DNA from: an uncultured Roseburia sp. | GTDB taxonomy: Bacteria > Bacillota_A > Clostridia > Lachnospirales > Lachnospiraceae | Assembly: GCA_900557275.1 (NCBI GenBank) | Contig: USRX01000003.1 | Span: 62,001 to 126,000, forward strand | DNA: 64,000 bases | Direction of reading: 5' to 3' | Part shown: piece by piece, positions 9,277 through 18,102 of the stretch | Layout of the letters: every line of letters begins with the position of its first letter | How positions within the stretch are numbered: the stretch's first letter is position 1 | Notes under the pieces: generated by a model | What the model was told of the DNA's origin: nothing | The model's input: only the letters and a program-made list of their open reading frames with translations | Database searches by the model: none | Position numbers and translations under genes: made by a program

Positions 9277-9333
9277 TTAATCTTCTCCAATCTGTTATGC
9301 TTAATCTGTATTGCGGCTATACAGATTTGACAT

Positions 9334-9391
9334 TATGCATAATATTAAATATTGTTAAACATATTATGCCATATGATTTTCTGATTGTAAA
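9334..9391 (-). promoter_or_regulatory. gntR promoter with overlapping inverted repeat
   Basis: On the minus strand, TTTACA (9386-9391) and CATAAT (9363-9368) are 17 bp apart. The arms GCATAAT and ATTATGC form an inverted repeat that begins at the -10 box and extends to about 9334. That placement fits a repressor site. Confidence 0.6.
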
Positions 9392-9487
9392 TATATAAAA
9401 TCTAAAATTTTTGTTCTGCTTGTAATACACGTTCACTAATCGTAACGTTCTTTCGATAAAAAATCCAGACATCCCTATTCTAAAAGC

Positions 9488-9532
9488 AAACCAGTTTTCG
9501 GTATTTATGTATCGAGATACAAACCACTTTTC
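9488..9532. repeat. Direct repeats flanking a palindrome, upstream of gntR
   Basis: AAACCAGTTTTC (9488-9499) and AAACCACTTTTC (9521-9532) are direct repeats 33 bp apart. Between them lies the palindrome TGTATCGAGATACA (9508-9521). No gene overlaps; it resembles a multi-part regulator binding site. Nothing else was recognised between 9392 and 9579. Confidence 0.5.
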
Positions 9533-9579
9533 AGGAATCTTACCAAAACTTGTATGCTAATATCCAACTTCTGTATACT

Positions 9580-9629
9580 AAAAAAACCGATCTCCTTAAA
9601 ACAGCTTTTCTCTGCTTCTGAAGATCGGT
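9580..9629 (-). terminator. Intrinsic terminator at the end of the catabolic cluster
   Basis: The stem ACCGATCT/AGATCGGT (9586-9593 with 9622-9629) is followed on the minus strand by seven U. It lies about 140 bp after the zinc-ribbon gene. Confidence 0.85.
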
Positions 9630-9767
9630 CTCTCTAGACTTTCATAATATCTGTTTTTATTGTTTCTACCTGTAAAAAATATATCTGTTTGATTATTCAT
9701 TCAGCTATATAACGGAACATCGATAAAAACAGCCATACCGACAAGCCTTTTTATTACAGTTATTGTA

Positions 9768-9956
9768 TTACTCTACTTCAAAATATTCTGCATCATCTAA
9801 TGTTCTTGCGCCTTCTTTTTCGTAAACACCCATTACATGGCACTCCGGACAGAAACCAAATTCATCTCCAAACTCGGTCATAACGTCCAGCGCATACTCA
9901 TATTTCATGCCGCATTTCGGGCAGTGATAATACATGTACAGTGCTCCCCATGTCAT
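9768..9956 (-). CDS. Small zinc-ribbon protein
   Basis: A 62-residue protein with two CxxC pairs, CPKC near residue 12 and CPEC near 37, about 25 residues apart, forming a likely zinc ribbon, and an acidic C-terminus. AGGAGG nine bases before the first ATG fixes the start; the second Met at residue 8 has worse spacing. It is the last gene of the catabolic cluster, about 120 bp after the BKACE gene. Its role is unknown: it could be a rubredoxin-like metal protein or a small partner of one of the enzymes. Confidence 0.75.
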   Translation of the reverse strand: MTWGALYMYYHCPKCGMKYEYALDVMTEFGDEFGFCPECHVMGVYEKEGARTLDDAEYFEVE

Positions 9957-10075
9957 AATCTGTTTCCTCCTTTCTTTTTATACCAGAAAACACGCAAAGC
10001 AAATCTCTGCGTTGCGTGTTTTCCATATATGATATCTGTTCAGGACATCATTCTCAGATGTAATGCCATCTGAAC

Positions 10076-10927
10076 TTATTTTGCTGTAAGACCAAGCATT
10101 TCACGTGCTTCTGCAGGTGTAGCAACTTCATTGCCATACTCTTTGATTACACGAACAGCTCTCTCTACGAACTGAACGTTGCTCTCTGCGAGCTGTCCTT
10201 TTGCGTACATTACGTTGTCTTCCATACCTACACGGATACCGCCGCCAAGTGCTACTGCACCGTACAGCATTTCCATTGCGCTGTGTCCAACACCGAAGCA
10301 GGACCATGTATAGTTTCCTTTACCTACTAACTCATCAGCTGTCTCTTTCATGAAGATCAGGTTTTTCATTGTACCAGCGATACCATTTGCACATCCCATG
10401 CAGAACTGGAAGTGTACAGGTGTTTTCAGAACGCCTTTTTTGATGTAGTAAGCAGCGTTTCCGATCATACCCGGATCAAATGCTTCGATTTCCGGTTTTG
10501 TATTTGTCTCCTGGAATAACAGACCACAATCTGTTAAGAATTTCGGGGAGTTGATGAAAAGACCGCTGTTTAACCAGTTCATAGAACCACAGTCATAAGA
10601 AGCCATTTCCGGTTTTAATTTTTTAACGTGAGCAACACGAAGCTCATCATCTGCGTGGATATCACCTGATGTAGTAAGGTTCAGGATGATGTCGCAATCC
10701 GGATATTTTGTATGGATCAGATTTACTGTCTCTTCGAATTTAGCAGTATCCATTGTTCCGTTACCTTCGTCATCTCTCATATGAAGATGAGCGATTGCAG
10801 CGCCTGCTTTCCAGCATGCATATACGTCATCAGCGATCTCCTGCGGAGTCATCGGTACGTTTGGATTGTTCTCTTTTTTCGGCCAAGCACCTGTTACAGC
10901 TGCTGTGATAATTGTTTTCTTTGCCAT
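10076..10927 (-). CDS. BKACE family protein (beta-keto acid cleavage enzyme, DUF849)
   Basis: BKACE enzymes condense a beta-keto acid with acetyl-CoA and split it to acetoacetate plus a new acyl-CoA; the founding member, Kce, acts in lysine fermentation. This 283-residue protein is full length. The zinc-binding HxH is at H47 and H49 (HLHMRD), and the conserved RVGMED segment supplies R231 and E235. The upstream dehydrogenases could generate its keto acid, so an uncharacterised catabolic route is likely. Lysine-fermentation partners such as Kdd and Kal are absent, so it should not be called Kce. It has its own promoter within the cluster. Arg codons are mostly CGT or AGA, as in highly expressed genes. 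Confidence 0.9.
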   Translation of the reverse strand: MAKKTIITAAVTGAWPKKENNPNVPMTPQEIADDVYACWKAGAAIAHLHMRDDEGNGTMDTAKFEETVNLIHTKYPDCDIILNLTTSGDIHADDELRVAHVKKLKPEMASYDCGSMNWLNSGLFINSPKFLTDCGLLFQETNTKPEIEAFDPGMIGNAAYYIKKGVLKTPVHFQFCMGCANGIAGTMKNLIFMKETADELVGKGNYTWSCFGVGHSAMEMLYGAVALGGGIRVGMEDNVMYAKGQLAESNVQFVERAVRVIKEYGNEVATPAEAREMLGLTAK

Positions 10928-10975
10928 TTTTCATTCCCTCATTTCTTATTTATATGTATTTATCATACATGTTGA

Positions 10976-11004
10976 AGTGTATGCTATGTCCTGCGAATTG
11001 TCAA
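10976..11004 (-). promoter_or_regulatory. Internal promoter before the BKACE gene
   Basis: On the minus strand, TTGACA (10999-11004), a 17-bp spacer and TACACT (10976-10981). The inverted repeat CATAC/GTATG overlaps the -10 box and the expected transcription start, so a regulator may bind here. Confidence 0.6.
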
Positions 11005-11093
11005 GTTACCGTTTTAAAACCTTCTGGTTCAAACCAGCTCCTGCCCAGACCAATTTCACAGAAAACAGTTTTTTTCAAACTTTTTCAAGCCTT

Positions 11094-11129
11094 GAATAAG
11101 CCCATTGCACGAATGCAATAGGCTTATTC
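11094..11129 (-). other. Stable intercistronic hairpin between the cyclase and BKACE genes
   Basis: A 16-bp stem with one mismatch (11094-11109 with 11114-11129) closes on a UUCG tetraloop when read as minus-strand RNA. No U run follows directly, so it may protect or process the mRNA, or terminate only partly. Confidence 0.6.
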
Positions 11130-11158
11130 TTATATTGTTCTTAATAATTCAACAAAAA

Positions 11159-12169
11159 TTATTTGTTGCGGTTGAACAGTCTCTGAATGTAATCAAGGCA
11201 GCTAAGACCATACTCTTCAGCATCGCCGTAACCAGTTCCGCAGTATTTGTATTTTCTGTCTGGAACGGATTTGTCGATATTCTCTTCGTCAACATATGCA
11301 ACCGGATGAGCCATAGAACCATCGCCCATGTACCATCTGATCGGGTAGCAATGGAATTCAAACCATTTACCTGGAACGATCTTGTCAAGGTCACCACCAA
11401 GGTTCTCAACACCTACGATACCATGACCGAGCATCTCTTTATGACATGGCTCCCATGTTCCCCATACACCGATGTTCTCTAACTCGCCGAATTTCTCATC
11501 ATAAGCTTCCTGTCCGTGGATACGGATATACTCGAATTTATCGAACTCAGCGTAAGCTTCTTCACCAAACAGCTCTTTGTACTCTTCAACGATTGTTTTA
11601 CCAGTAGCGCCAAGAAGGTTCATTCTTGTCATACCGTTGTTACCCATAGCTGTGTGAAGCGGATGATCCAGAGCCTGTCCGTCCATAGCTACACATTTAA
11701 CGCCCTGTTTAACGAACCATTTACCAGCATCGATACCAGTACCTGCTGCATAATGATAGTAAGCTTTGGAATCATCGAAGTAACGATGCATTCCGGAATT
11801 GATGCAAAGGATTTTTCCTTTCAAATCGCCATCTTTAAGGCCATATTCTTTCATGCAGGCATCAAGATGTTTGTCTGTGATCAGTCCCCAAGGCTCGATA
11901 TCGATTTTGAATACGATAGCCTGTCCAGCATAAGCATCAGCCGGCATCTCATGAGTATAACGAGCACGTCTTCCGTCGAACTCATACTCCATAACGTGAC
12001 GCGGTGCATCACAGTGTGTACCAGTATGCATTGTACATGTGATTCTCTGAGTAAGAACGCCACCTTTTGCCATTGAATGTGCGCCTACGATTTCTGGTTT
12101 ATCGAAATAAGGCCAACGCGGAATTTCTGCACTAAACGGATGTGCTAAATCTACAACAACTTTTCCCAT
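11159..12169 (-). CDS. Cyclase family (kynurenine formamidase-like) metal hydrolase
   Basis: A 336-residue protein with the family signature HTGTHCDAPRH at residues 48-58, the metal ligands of the cyclase/kynurenine-formamidase fold (PF04199). Known relatives hydrolyse amides or open lactam and lactone rings, for example N-formylkynurenine and isatin. It is longer than the usual 210-270 residues, with an extended C-terminal half rich in His and aromatic residues. It sits 65 bp after the dehydrogenase gene in the same operon. I infer it performs a ring-opening or amide hydrolysis step ahead of or beside the dehydrogenases; the substrate is unknown. Confidence 0.85.
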   Translation of the reverse strand: MGKVVVDLAHPFSAEIPRWPYFDKPEIVGAHSMAKGGVLTQRITCTMHTGTHCDAPRHVMEYEFDGRRARYTHEMPADAYAGQAIVFKIDIEPWGLITDKHLDACMKEYGLKDGDLKGKILCINSGMHRYFDDSKAYYHYAAGTGIDAGKWFVKQGVKCVAMDGQALDHPLHTAMGNNGMTRMNLLGATGKTIVEEYKELFGEEAYAEFDKFEYIRIHGQEAYDEKFGELENIGVWGTWEPCHKEMLGHGIVGVENLGGDLDKIVPGKWFEFHCYPIRWYMGDGSMAHPVAYVDEENIDKSVPDRKYKYCGTGYGDAEEYGLSCLDYIQRLFNRNK

Positions 12170-12234
12170 TCTATTATCCTCCTAATTATAAAAAACAATG
12201 TTTTTTAGTTCATATATAAGTGAAATATACCGAT

Positions 12235-13182
12235 TTATTTATTGTAAAGCATTTTAATCAGGTACTCATTTAAGCCACCATTGATCTGTGCAATTTCTTC
12301 GTCTGTATATTTCATGAAGCCTTCATGCACGCCATCAACTGCTTCTGCGCGGAATCCGTTTTTGCCTTCATCCAGCATCTCTTTCAGTAACGGTGATGCA
12401 TCGTGTCTGTCTTCCAGATCTTTTAATACATAGCTGTGGATGTTGTATGTCAGCTGTGTACTTACCATATCAGAGTTTACCAGTGGCGGTAAGTATGGAA
12501 GTCTCAGACCAAAGCTGTATTTGCAAGCGTCATCAACAGTTTTTGCATCAGCGATTCCACGTTCAACGATTGAAATTGCTTCACGCCATAACGCATGCTG
12601 CATTCTGTTTGCGATAAATCCAGGTACATCTTTTTTGCAGAGAACCGGTTTCTTACCTGCAGCTGTAAGTACATCCATAACAGCCTGAGCAACCTCATCG
12701 GTAGTATCCGGAGTTTTAACAACCTCTACAAGCGGAATCAGGAAAGCCGGATTCCAGAAATGAGTACCGCAAAGTCTTTCTTTATGTTTACATTTAGAAG
12801 AGATCTCTGTCGGGCTCATAACCGAAGTATTGGTACAGAAAATAGTATCCTCTGCAACAACTTCTTCTAACTGAGCAAACAGGTTCTGTTTCATCTCCAT
12901 GTCTTCCAGAACACACTCTACTACCATCTGCGCATTTTTCACGCCTTCACTCTGCATATCCTGTGTGAAGCTGATCTTGCCAACGATAGCATCTACATCT
13001 GCTTCGGTCATGATTCCTTTTTCAACAAGTAATTTTGTATTATTGCGAACTTTAGCCTCAACATCTACAGGGAATACATCATATACAGTAACCTCTGCTC
13101 CGTCAAGTCCTGCAAGAATCTGAGCGATTGCGCTACCCATCATTCCGCCGCCGCAAACCAAGAATTTTTTAATGTCTTTCAT
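12235..13182 (-). CDS. 3-hydroxyacyl-CoA dehydrogenase family oxidoreductase
   Basis: A 315-residue NAD-dependent dehydrogenase. The Rossmann motif GGGMMGSA is at residues 11-18, the catalytic His-Glu pair is H141 (GTHFWNP) and E153 (PLVEVV), and the C-terminal helical domain starts around VPGFIANRMQ. Members oxidise a 3-hydroxyl to a 3-keto group, on CoA thioesters or free acids; the short form also includes carnitine 3-dehydrogenase, which in some bacteria is coupled to a BKACE enzyme. That precedent and the BKACE gene in this operon suggest that this enzyme makes the beta-keto acid. This is inference; carnitine itself is not indicated by other genes here. Confidence 0.88.
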   Translation of the reverse strand: MKDIKKFLVCGGGMMGSAIAQILAGLDGAEVTVYDVFPVDVEAKVRNNTKLLVEKGIMTEADVDAIVGKISFTQDMQSEGVKNAQMVVECVLEDMEMKQNLFAQLEEVVAEDTIFCTNTSVMSPTEISSKCKHKERLCGTHFWNPAFLIPLVEVVKTPDTTDEVAQAVMDVLTAAGKKPVLCKKDVPGFIANRMQHALWREAISIVERGIADAKTVDDACKYSFGLRLPYLPPLVNSDMVSTQLTYNIHSYVLKDLEDRHDASPLLKEMLDEGKNGFRAEAVDGVHEGFMKYTDEEIAQINGGLNEYLIKMLYNK

Positions 13183-13283
13183 TATTTAAGCATCTCCACT
13201 ATTTAAATTATCAGAACGTAGCTGTTTCCAGCCTGTCGGACAGATTGTCCGACAGGTCAGGATACAACATAAAAAGTCAACTA

Positions 13284-14078
13284 TTAGCAGGTTAAGTAAC
13301 CACCACTGCAGTCGCAGTTAGCGCCTGTGATATAGTTGGAAGCATCAGATGAAAGGAAGATAGCATAGCCAACGAAGTCTTCCGGCTCAGCCAGACGACC
13401 AATCGGCTCACGTTTCATAAAGTTCTGATATACTGCAGATTCCGGATCGAACATCCACTCTGTAAGCTCGCTGCGGAATACAGTCGGGCAGAGAGAGTTA
13501 ACATTGATGCCATACTGTGCAGACAGATCACATGCCATACTAGAAACCATAAGATCTGCGCCACCTTTAGAAGTACAGTATCCTGTGTAACCAGCCATAC
13601 CACGTTTAGAACGCTGAGATGTAACAACAACAATCTTTCCGCCTTTGCCCTGTGCAACCATCTGCTGTGCTACATATTTGCATACAACGTATACAGATTT
13701 GCAGTCAGCATCCATGATGTACTGCCAATCAGCTACAGACTGTTCAAGGATGTTCTGAGGTTTGTTGAATCCGTGGCAAACTGCAAGGATATTGATCTCG
13801 CCGTATTTAGCAACTGCTGCTTTTACGAGAGCATCTACATCTTCTTCTTTTGCCGGATCAGCAACAACATATGTACACTCAATGTTCTCTGCTTTGAACT
13901 CATCGTCAAGAGCTTTCAGTTTAGCATCGTTACGACCAGTCATAACAACTTTTGCTCCTGCATAACCATAAGCTTTTGCAAGAACTTTGCCAAGTGCTCC
14001 TGTAGCACCTGTAACCAGAGCAACTTTTCCTTCTACGGAAAACATGTTATCTACAAACTCTTTTTTCAAACTTACCAT
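13284..14078 (-). CDS. Short-chain dehydrogenase/reductase
   Basis: A 264-residue classical SDR with the cofactor motif TGATGALG at residues 23-30, catalytic Ser154, and Tyr167/Lys171 in GYCTSKGG. A usual N-A-G motif is replaced by CHG around 101-103, a variation seen in some SDRs. The C-terminal [11 protein letters not shown] stretch has three cysteines. AGGAGG nine bases upstream supports the first ATG. As the second gene of the catabolic cluster it probably oxidises a second hydroxyl of the same substrate; direction and substrate cannot be read from sequence. Confidence 0.9.
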   Translation of the reverse strand: MVSLKKEFVDNMFSVEGKVALVTGATGALGKVLAKAYGYAGAKVVMTGRNDAKLKALDDEFKAENIECTYVVADPAKEEDVDALVKAAVAKYGEINILAVCHGFNKPQNILEQSVADWQYIMDADCKSVYVVCKYVAQQMVAQGKGGKIVVVTSQRSKRGMAGYTGYCTSKGGADLMVSSMACDLSAQYGINVNSLCPTVFRSELTEWMFDPESAVYQNFMKREPIGRLAEPEDFVGYAIFLSSDASNYITGANCDCSGGYLTC

Positions 14079-14122
14079 TTTAATAAGCCTCCTAATTTAA
14101 TAATTGTGACAAATCGAGTGAA

Positions 14123-14473
14123 TTAAACTCCCGGATATGTGATGATAACCAGAACCCAAACTGGTTTATCTGTCTCATTCTCGAAGTAACGCTCCTCGAA
14201 AGGTCCCATGGAGAAAGAATCACCTGGGTTCAGTTTCCATTCATTGCCTTCTCTGTCTTTAACAGTCATCTGTCCGTTCAGCATGAAGTAAACTTTCTCG
14301 CAACCGTTGTCTTTGTAACCCCAGCCAGCGCCACCGTGCGGCTCAAAATGAGAAAGACCTACCCAGAATTTCTCTGCGCCTGTCTCTTCTTTTCCGTGGA
14401 ATCTTCTCAGTGTCACGTCATGATGACCTGGAGCCTCGTATACTGTTGCGTTTTCAAATGTGTTCTTTACCAT
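14123..14473 (-). CDS. Single-domain cupin protein
   Basis: A 116-residue beta-barrel protein. The two cupin motifs are recognisable: HFEPHGGAGWGYKDNGCEKVY, given here by its key parts HFEPHGGAGW and CEKVYF, with ML-N-G-Q following, then NPGDSFSMGP and ERYFEN. It is the first gene of the cluster, directly behind a good promoter. Such cupins can be isomerases, lyases or sensors; metal ligands appear incomplete compared with the His-rich germin pattern, so a binding or isomerase role is as likely as dioxygenase activity. Function unknown. Confidence 0.83.
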   Translation of the reverse strand: MVKNTFENATVYEAPGHHDVTLRRFHGKEETGAEKFWVGLSHFEPHGGAGWGYKDNGCEKVYFMLNGQMTVKDREGNEWKLNPGDSFSMGPFEERYFENETDKPVWVLVIITYPGV

Positions 14474-14545
14474 AATTACTATCTCCTTTCAGTATCGGTA
14501 CATTTGGAATTTCACTTAAAAGTGTTAGTAAAATTCTATGTACTT

Positions 14546-14574
14546 AGTATATGTCATATTTGTTTTTTATGCAA
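14546..14574 (-). promoter_or_regulatory. Promoter of the cupin-SDR-dehydrogenase-cyclase operon
   Basis: On the minus strand, TTGCAT (14569-14574), 17 bp, then TATACT (14546-14551). Just upstream lies the imperfect dyad CAATACATACAATATTG. The rest of 14575-14730 shows nothing else recognisable. Confidence 0.7.
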
Positions 14575-14730
14575 TACATACAATATTGTTATCTAGGCAC
14601 TCAGAGGTAACTTGCGTTTTTCCTAATTTTTACCTGCTCTTTTATCATTTTATACAATTTCAGATATGTGTTTTTTCTTTAACAGTCCTGTTTTTTGTAT
14701 GTTTTTACTAATCCGTATAAAAAAGAATAA

Positions 14731-14773
14731 AAAAATATCAGAAAAGATTTTTTCTCTTTCCTGATATTTTTTT
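14731..14773 (-). terminator. Terminator of the TrpXYZ-like transporter operon
   Basis: An 11-bp stem AAAAATATCAG/CTGATATTTTT (14731-14741 with 14761-14771) with T runs on both sides, about 120 bp after the ATPase gene. It could act in both directions. Confidence 0.75.
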
Positions 14774-14894
14774 AACATTCTTTTTTTTAGCAAATACTGC
14801 TTACTTTTATCTCTTTCAACCCAAACATTTTTTGATACGTCATTTTTGATTTAAAAGGTTCTTCAGATTACATATAACAAATATTTGCAATCTT

Positions 14895-15701
14895 CTATTT
14901 TCTGGAAAGTAAGATCCTGTCGTTATCAAGGTTCTTTCCAACGCCCTCTTTGAACTGTTCCAGCATATCTTCCACAGTCATATTCTCACGCTCTTCCCCT
15001 TTGATATCCAGAACAATGTTTCCAGAATCCATCATGATCGTACGGTTTCCAAGATCCAGTGCGGACTGCATGTTGTGCGTAATCATCAGACAGGTAATGT
15101 TATGTTCTTTTACGATCCGTTTTGTCAGATTGAGCACTTTTTCTGCTGTCGCCGGATCCAATGCAGCGGTATGCTCATCCAGAAGCAGGATCTTCGGTGT
15201 AACCAGTGTCGCCATAAGAAGGGTCAGCGCCTGTCTCTGTCCACCGGAAAGAAGTCCTACCGGATTTTTCATTCGGTCTTCCAATCCCATATTCAGAAGG
15301 GCAAGACGCTCTCGGAACATTTCTTTTTCCTTTTTCGTGATACGACTGAAAAATTTTCCCCGCTCTTTGGATGCGCGCAGATAAGCAAGGGCAAGATTTT
15401 CCTCAATGCTCATATTGGGAGCAGTTCCCTTCATCGGATCCTGAAACAAATGACCGATGTATTTGCTGCGGTGGTGTTCTTTTACATATGTAATATCTTC
15501 GCCATCCAGGATCACACCACCCTCATCTACGAAAAATGTTCCGCAGATAGCGTTGAACATGGTGGATTTACCAGCACCATTACTTCCAATGATAGTGGCA
15601 AAATCCCCATCCTCCAACGTAAGGCTCAGATGGTTCAATGCTTTTTTTTCGTTTACAGTGTTCGGATTAAATGTTTTTGAAATATCGATCAGCTGAAGCA
15701 T
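14895..15701 (-). CDS. trpZ: ABC transporter ATP-binding protein, TrpZ-like
   Basis: A 268-residue cytosolic ATPase. Walker A GSNGAGKST lies at residues 39-47, the signature segment LLSGGQRQALTL near 150, Walker B ILLLDEHTAALD near 175 and the switch His in MITHN. The start codon shares one base with the permease stop codon. With the permease and the lipoprotein it forms the importer type found with PF04392-class binding proteins. The Trp T-box upstream of the operon points to tryptophan or a close relative as substrate. Confidence 0.88.
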   Translation of the reverse strand: MLQLIDISKTFNPNTVNEKKALNHLSLTLEDGDFATIIGSNGAGKSTMFNAICGTFFVDEGGVILDGEDITYVKEHHRSKYIGHLFQDPMKGTAPNMSIEENLALAYLRASKERGKFFSRITKKEKEMFRERLALLNMGLEDRMKNPVGLLSGGQRQALTLLMATLVTPKILLLDEHTAALDPATAEKVLNLTKRIVKEHNITCLMITHNMQSALDLGNRTIMMDSGNIVLDIKGEERENMTVEDMLEQFKEGVGKNLDNDRILLSRK

Positions 15702-16633
15702 TAATATCCACCTCCTGCTTTTCGTTTCTTAATGGCCTCTCTCTTCGTCTTGGCAAATGCTGCTTTTTGTTTCAGATACGGCAGTGAGATCGCTACCGCT
15801 ACGATAATGGCAGATACCAGTTTCAGACATTCTGCCGGTACGTTAAAGCGAAGCGCAATGGCCACGATAAAACGGTACAGGCAGCTTCCGAGGATAACGC
15901 CGAGGACACGTTTCATAACAGATCCTTTTCCTACCAGCGTCTCTCCGATAATCAGACTGGCCAAAGCGATAGTAACCTGTCCGGTACCAATATTAATATC
16001 ACAGGATTTCTGATACTGTGCCAGAAGTCCTCCGGAAAGTCCTGTCATGGCGTTTGCCACGCAAAGTCCTACCGTAATGGTAAACACCGGGCTGATGGAA
16101 GATGCTTTTACCATAAATTCATTATCGCCGGTAGCCCGAATGGAAAGTCCCAGTCTGGTACTCAAAAACCAGGTCAGGATAAATCCAATCACAAGGACGA
16201 TAACAATGATTGTAATAAATTCATACCAGTTTCCACCAATGGCATTTTTCGCCATAGTAAATACAGTCTTATTTGCAAACAGATTCAGCTGAGAAGAAAA
16301 TCCCATAACAGCAAGGTTTATGGTATACAATCCTGTATTAACGATAATTCCTGCCAGAATGGATTCCACGCCAAGACGGGTCTGTAAAAAGGCGGTAACA
16401 TAACCGGAGATCACGCCTGCCCCCATAGCAGCCAGAAGCCCCAGGATGGGGTGTCCGGCAATGGTAACCATTGCACAGACCGCGCATCCCAGGGTAAAAC
16501 ATCCGTCTGTAGAAAGATCAGCAATATTCAAAATGGAAAAAGATACGAAAAGCGCCAGTGCAACTAACGCGTAGATGCATCCCAGTTCAATGGCACTCTG
16601 TGCCAGAGAGACTGTAAATATTGATGATAACAT
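15701..16633 (-). CDS. trpY: ABC transporter permease, TrpY-like
   Basis: A 310-residue integral membrane protein of the branched-chain-amino-acid/ribose permease type. About eight or nine hydrophobic segments span the chain; the conserved GLxxxxxGDNEFMVKASS loop, seen here as RATGDNEFMVKASS, is the EAA-like contact to the ATPase. The C-terminus is Lys/Arg rich. It lies between the binding protein (3-bp gap) and the ATPase (1-base overlap), so all three are translated together. Confidence 0.87.
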   Translation of the reverse strand: MLSSIFTVSLAQSAIELGCIYALVALALFVSFSILNIADLSTDGCFTLGCAVCAMVTIAGHPILGLLAAMGAGVISGYVTAFLQTRLGVESILAGIIVNTGLYTINLAVMGFSSQLNLFANKTVFTMAKNAIGGNWYEFITIIVIVLVIGFILTWFLSTRLGLSIRATGDNEFMVKASSISPVFTITVGLCVANAMTGLSGGLLAQYQKSCDINIGTGQVTIALASLIIGETLVGKGSVMKRVLGVILGSCLYRFIVAIALRFNVPAECLKLVSAIIVAVAISLPYLKQKAAFAKTKREAIKKRKAGGGY

Positions 16634-16636
16634 AGT

Positions 16637-17695
16637 TTATTTAAACTCCTTAGCTGTTGTAGTTTCTACGACTTTCTCGCACATATCAGCAAATTTGCTG
16701 TAATCAAGTCCGAGGATCTGTGCAGTATCTGTATTGATAGTTGCAATACCGTTGTTCATTGTCTGAACCGGTGTTGTTGCAGGATCTTTGCCATTTACAA
16801 GGATATCAACGACCATATCTGCTGTTGCTTTTCCAAGTTCTTCATAATTTACACCGTATCCGCAAAATGCTCCGTTCAGTGCGAAAGAATCAGCGCCGCA
16901 GTACTGTGGAATCTTTGCATCCTGGAATTTTTCAAAAATAGCAAGTTCTGCTGTCATAACAGTATTGTCGGTCGGTGTAAATACAGCATCACATTTTGCA
17001 GCAACCAGAGCATCTGCTCCAAGAGATATTTCATCGTTTGTTGTACCGGTTTTCTCAACTACCTCTATGTTTTTGCTCTGCAGATATGCTTTTGCATCCT
17101 GGATCGGCTGCTTTGAAGCATCCTGACTCTTGTCATACAGGAGACCTACTTTTTTGATATCCGGATTTGCTGCAAACATCAAATCCATGATAGCTTCTGT
17201 ATCCAGCATATCAGAAGTTCCTGTCACATTGCTTCCAGGCGCATCCATACTTGCTACCAGACCGCTGCTTACCGGATCTGATACGGCTGAAAACACAACC
17301 GGAATCTGATTATCTTCTGTAGCAGCCTGCATAACCATAGCTACCGGTGTTGCGATCGGTACGATCACATCTACATTGTCATTGATCAGGTTACTTGCGA
17401 TCTGATTCATAACGGTTGAATCTGCCTGACCATTATATGTATGGCCTTCGTAATCAAATGTTACGCCAAGCTCTTTTCCTTTTGCATCCAGCTCATCTTT
17501 TACGGCCTGTGCGATCTGATTTAAAGATGCATCATCTACATACTGTGCGATACCAACGGTATATGTTTTGCCGTCCGTGTTCTCTTTTGCTGCGGAACTG
17601 TCTTTTGCATCACTTCCTCCGGTGCTTCCACATCCTGCAAGGGCTGCGATAGCCAGTGCTCCTGTTAGTAAACAAGCCAATACTTTCTTTTTCAT
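16637..17695 (-). CDS. trpX: ABC transporter substrate-binding lipoprotein, TrpX-like
   Basis: A 352-residue lipoprotein with a lipobox LAGC (Cys22) after a clear signal peptide, a Ser/Asp/Lys-rich linker and a PF04392-type binding fold (YTVGIAQYVDDASLNQIAQ, later GTSDMLDTEAIMDL and CGADSFALNGAF). The family contains the TrpX proteins of Gram-positive tryptophan importers, and the T-box leader in front of this gene reads a Trp codon. The pairing makes tryptophan the most probable ligand; related aromatic ligands cannot be excluded. Confidence 0.88.
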   Translation of the reverse strand: MKKKVLACLLTGALAIAALAGCGSTGGSDAKDSSAAKENTDGKTYTVGIAQYVDDASLNQIAQAVKDELDAKGKELGVTFDYEGHTYNGQADSTVMNQIASNLINDNVDVIVPIATPVAMVMQAATEDNQIPVVFSAVSDPVSSGLVASMDAPGSNVTGTSDMLDTEAIMDLMFAANPDIKKVGLLYDKSQDASKQPIQDAKAYLQSKNIEVVEKTGTTNDEISLGADALVAAKCDAVFTPTDNTVMTAELAIFEKFQDAKIPQYCGADSFALNGAFCGYGVNYEELGKATADMVVDILVNGKDPATTPVQTMNNGIATINTDTAQILGLDYSKFADMCEKVVETTTAKEFK

Positions 17696-17825
17696 TTTTG
17701 TTTCCTCGCTTTCATAAATTCATTTTCATAGAATCAATCCCGCATGAATAGGACTTCCGCATTCTGATTCGTTCTCTTCCCAAAACAGATCTTTTTGTTT
17801 TACAATGTTGTTTTTCTGTAAAGCA

Positions 17826-18096
17826 AAAACCGCCTCAGGAAATTCCTGAGACGGTAATAAATTCTTATTATCGCGGTACCACTCAATTTGACATAACAGT
17901 CCACTCTCTTTCATGTACCTACATACATGCCGGTTGGATAACGGGTCCGGTTCCCGGCAGCTCCTACAGAGATTTCTTTCAGGCTGCCCTCAAAAGTCCA
18001 TTCAGCAAAATCTTCCATACTGCAATCCCACCATCTGCAGCTCTCTGAAATTTCAGATCAAGCTTACTACTCTTTCTCAACGGTTTATTCTATATG
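17826..18096 (-). promoter_or_regulatory. T-box riboswitch, tryptophan specifier
   Basis: The minus strand contains the T-box sequence TGGTACCGCG (17872-17881), whose UGGN bulge pairs with the uncharged tRNA acceptor end. A terminator hairpin ACCGTCTCAGGA/TCCTGAGGCGGT (17829-17854) follows, then five U. Upstream is Stem I with the GA-rich base and the distal-loop region near 18020-18055. The specifier position reads UGG in the context GAAUGGAC at 17998-18000, the Trp codon. When tryptophan-charged tRNA is scarce the antiterminator should form and the TrpXYZ-like genes be transcribed. The sequence between the terminator and trpX (17696-17825) holds only the ribosome site. Confidence 0.92.
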
Positions 18097-18102
18097 CATT
18101 GA

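Noticed and set aside
10076..13182. Carnitine or lysine fermentation operon
   Set aside because: Only the BKACE and a dehydrogenase fit; diagnostic partners (betaine or CoA-transfer genes, Kdd, Kal, aminomutases) are absent.
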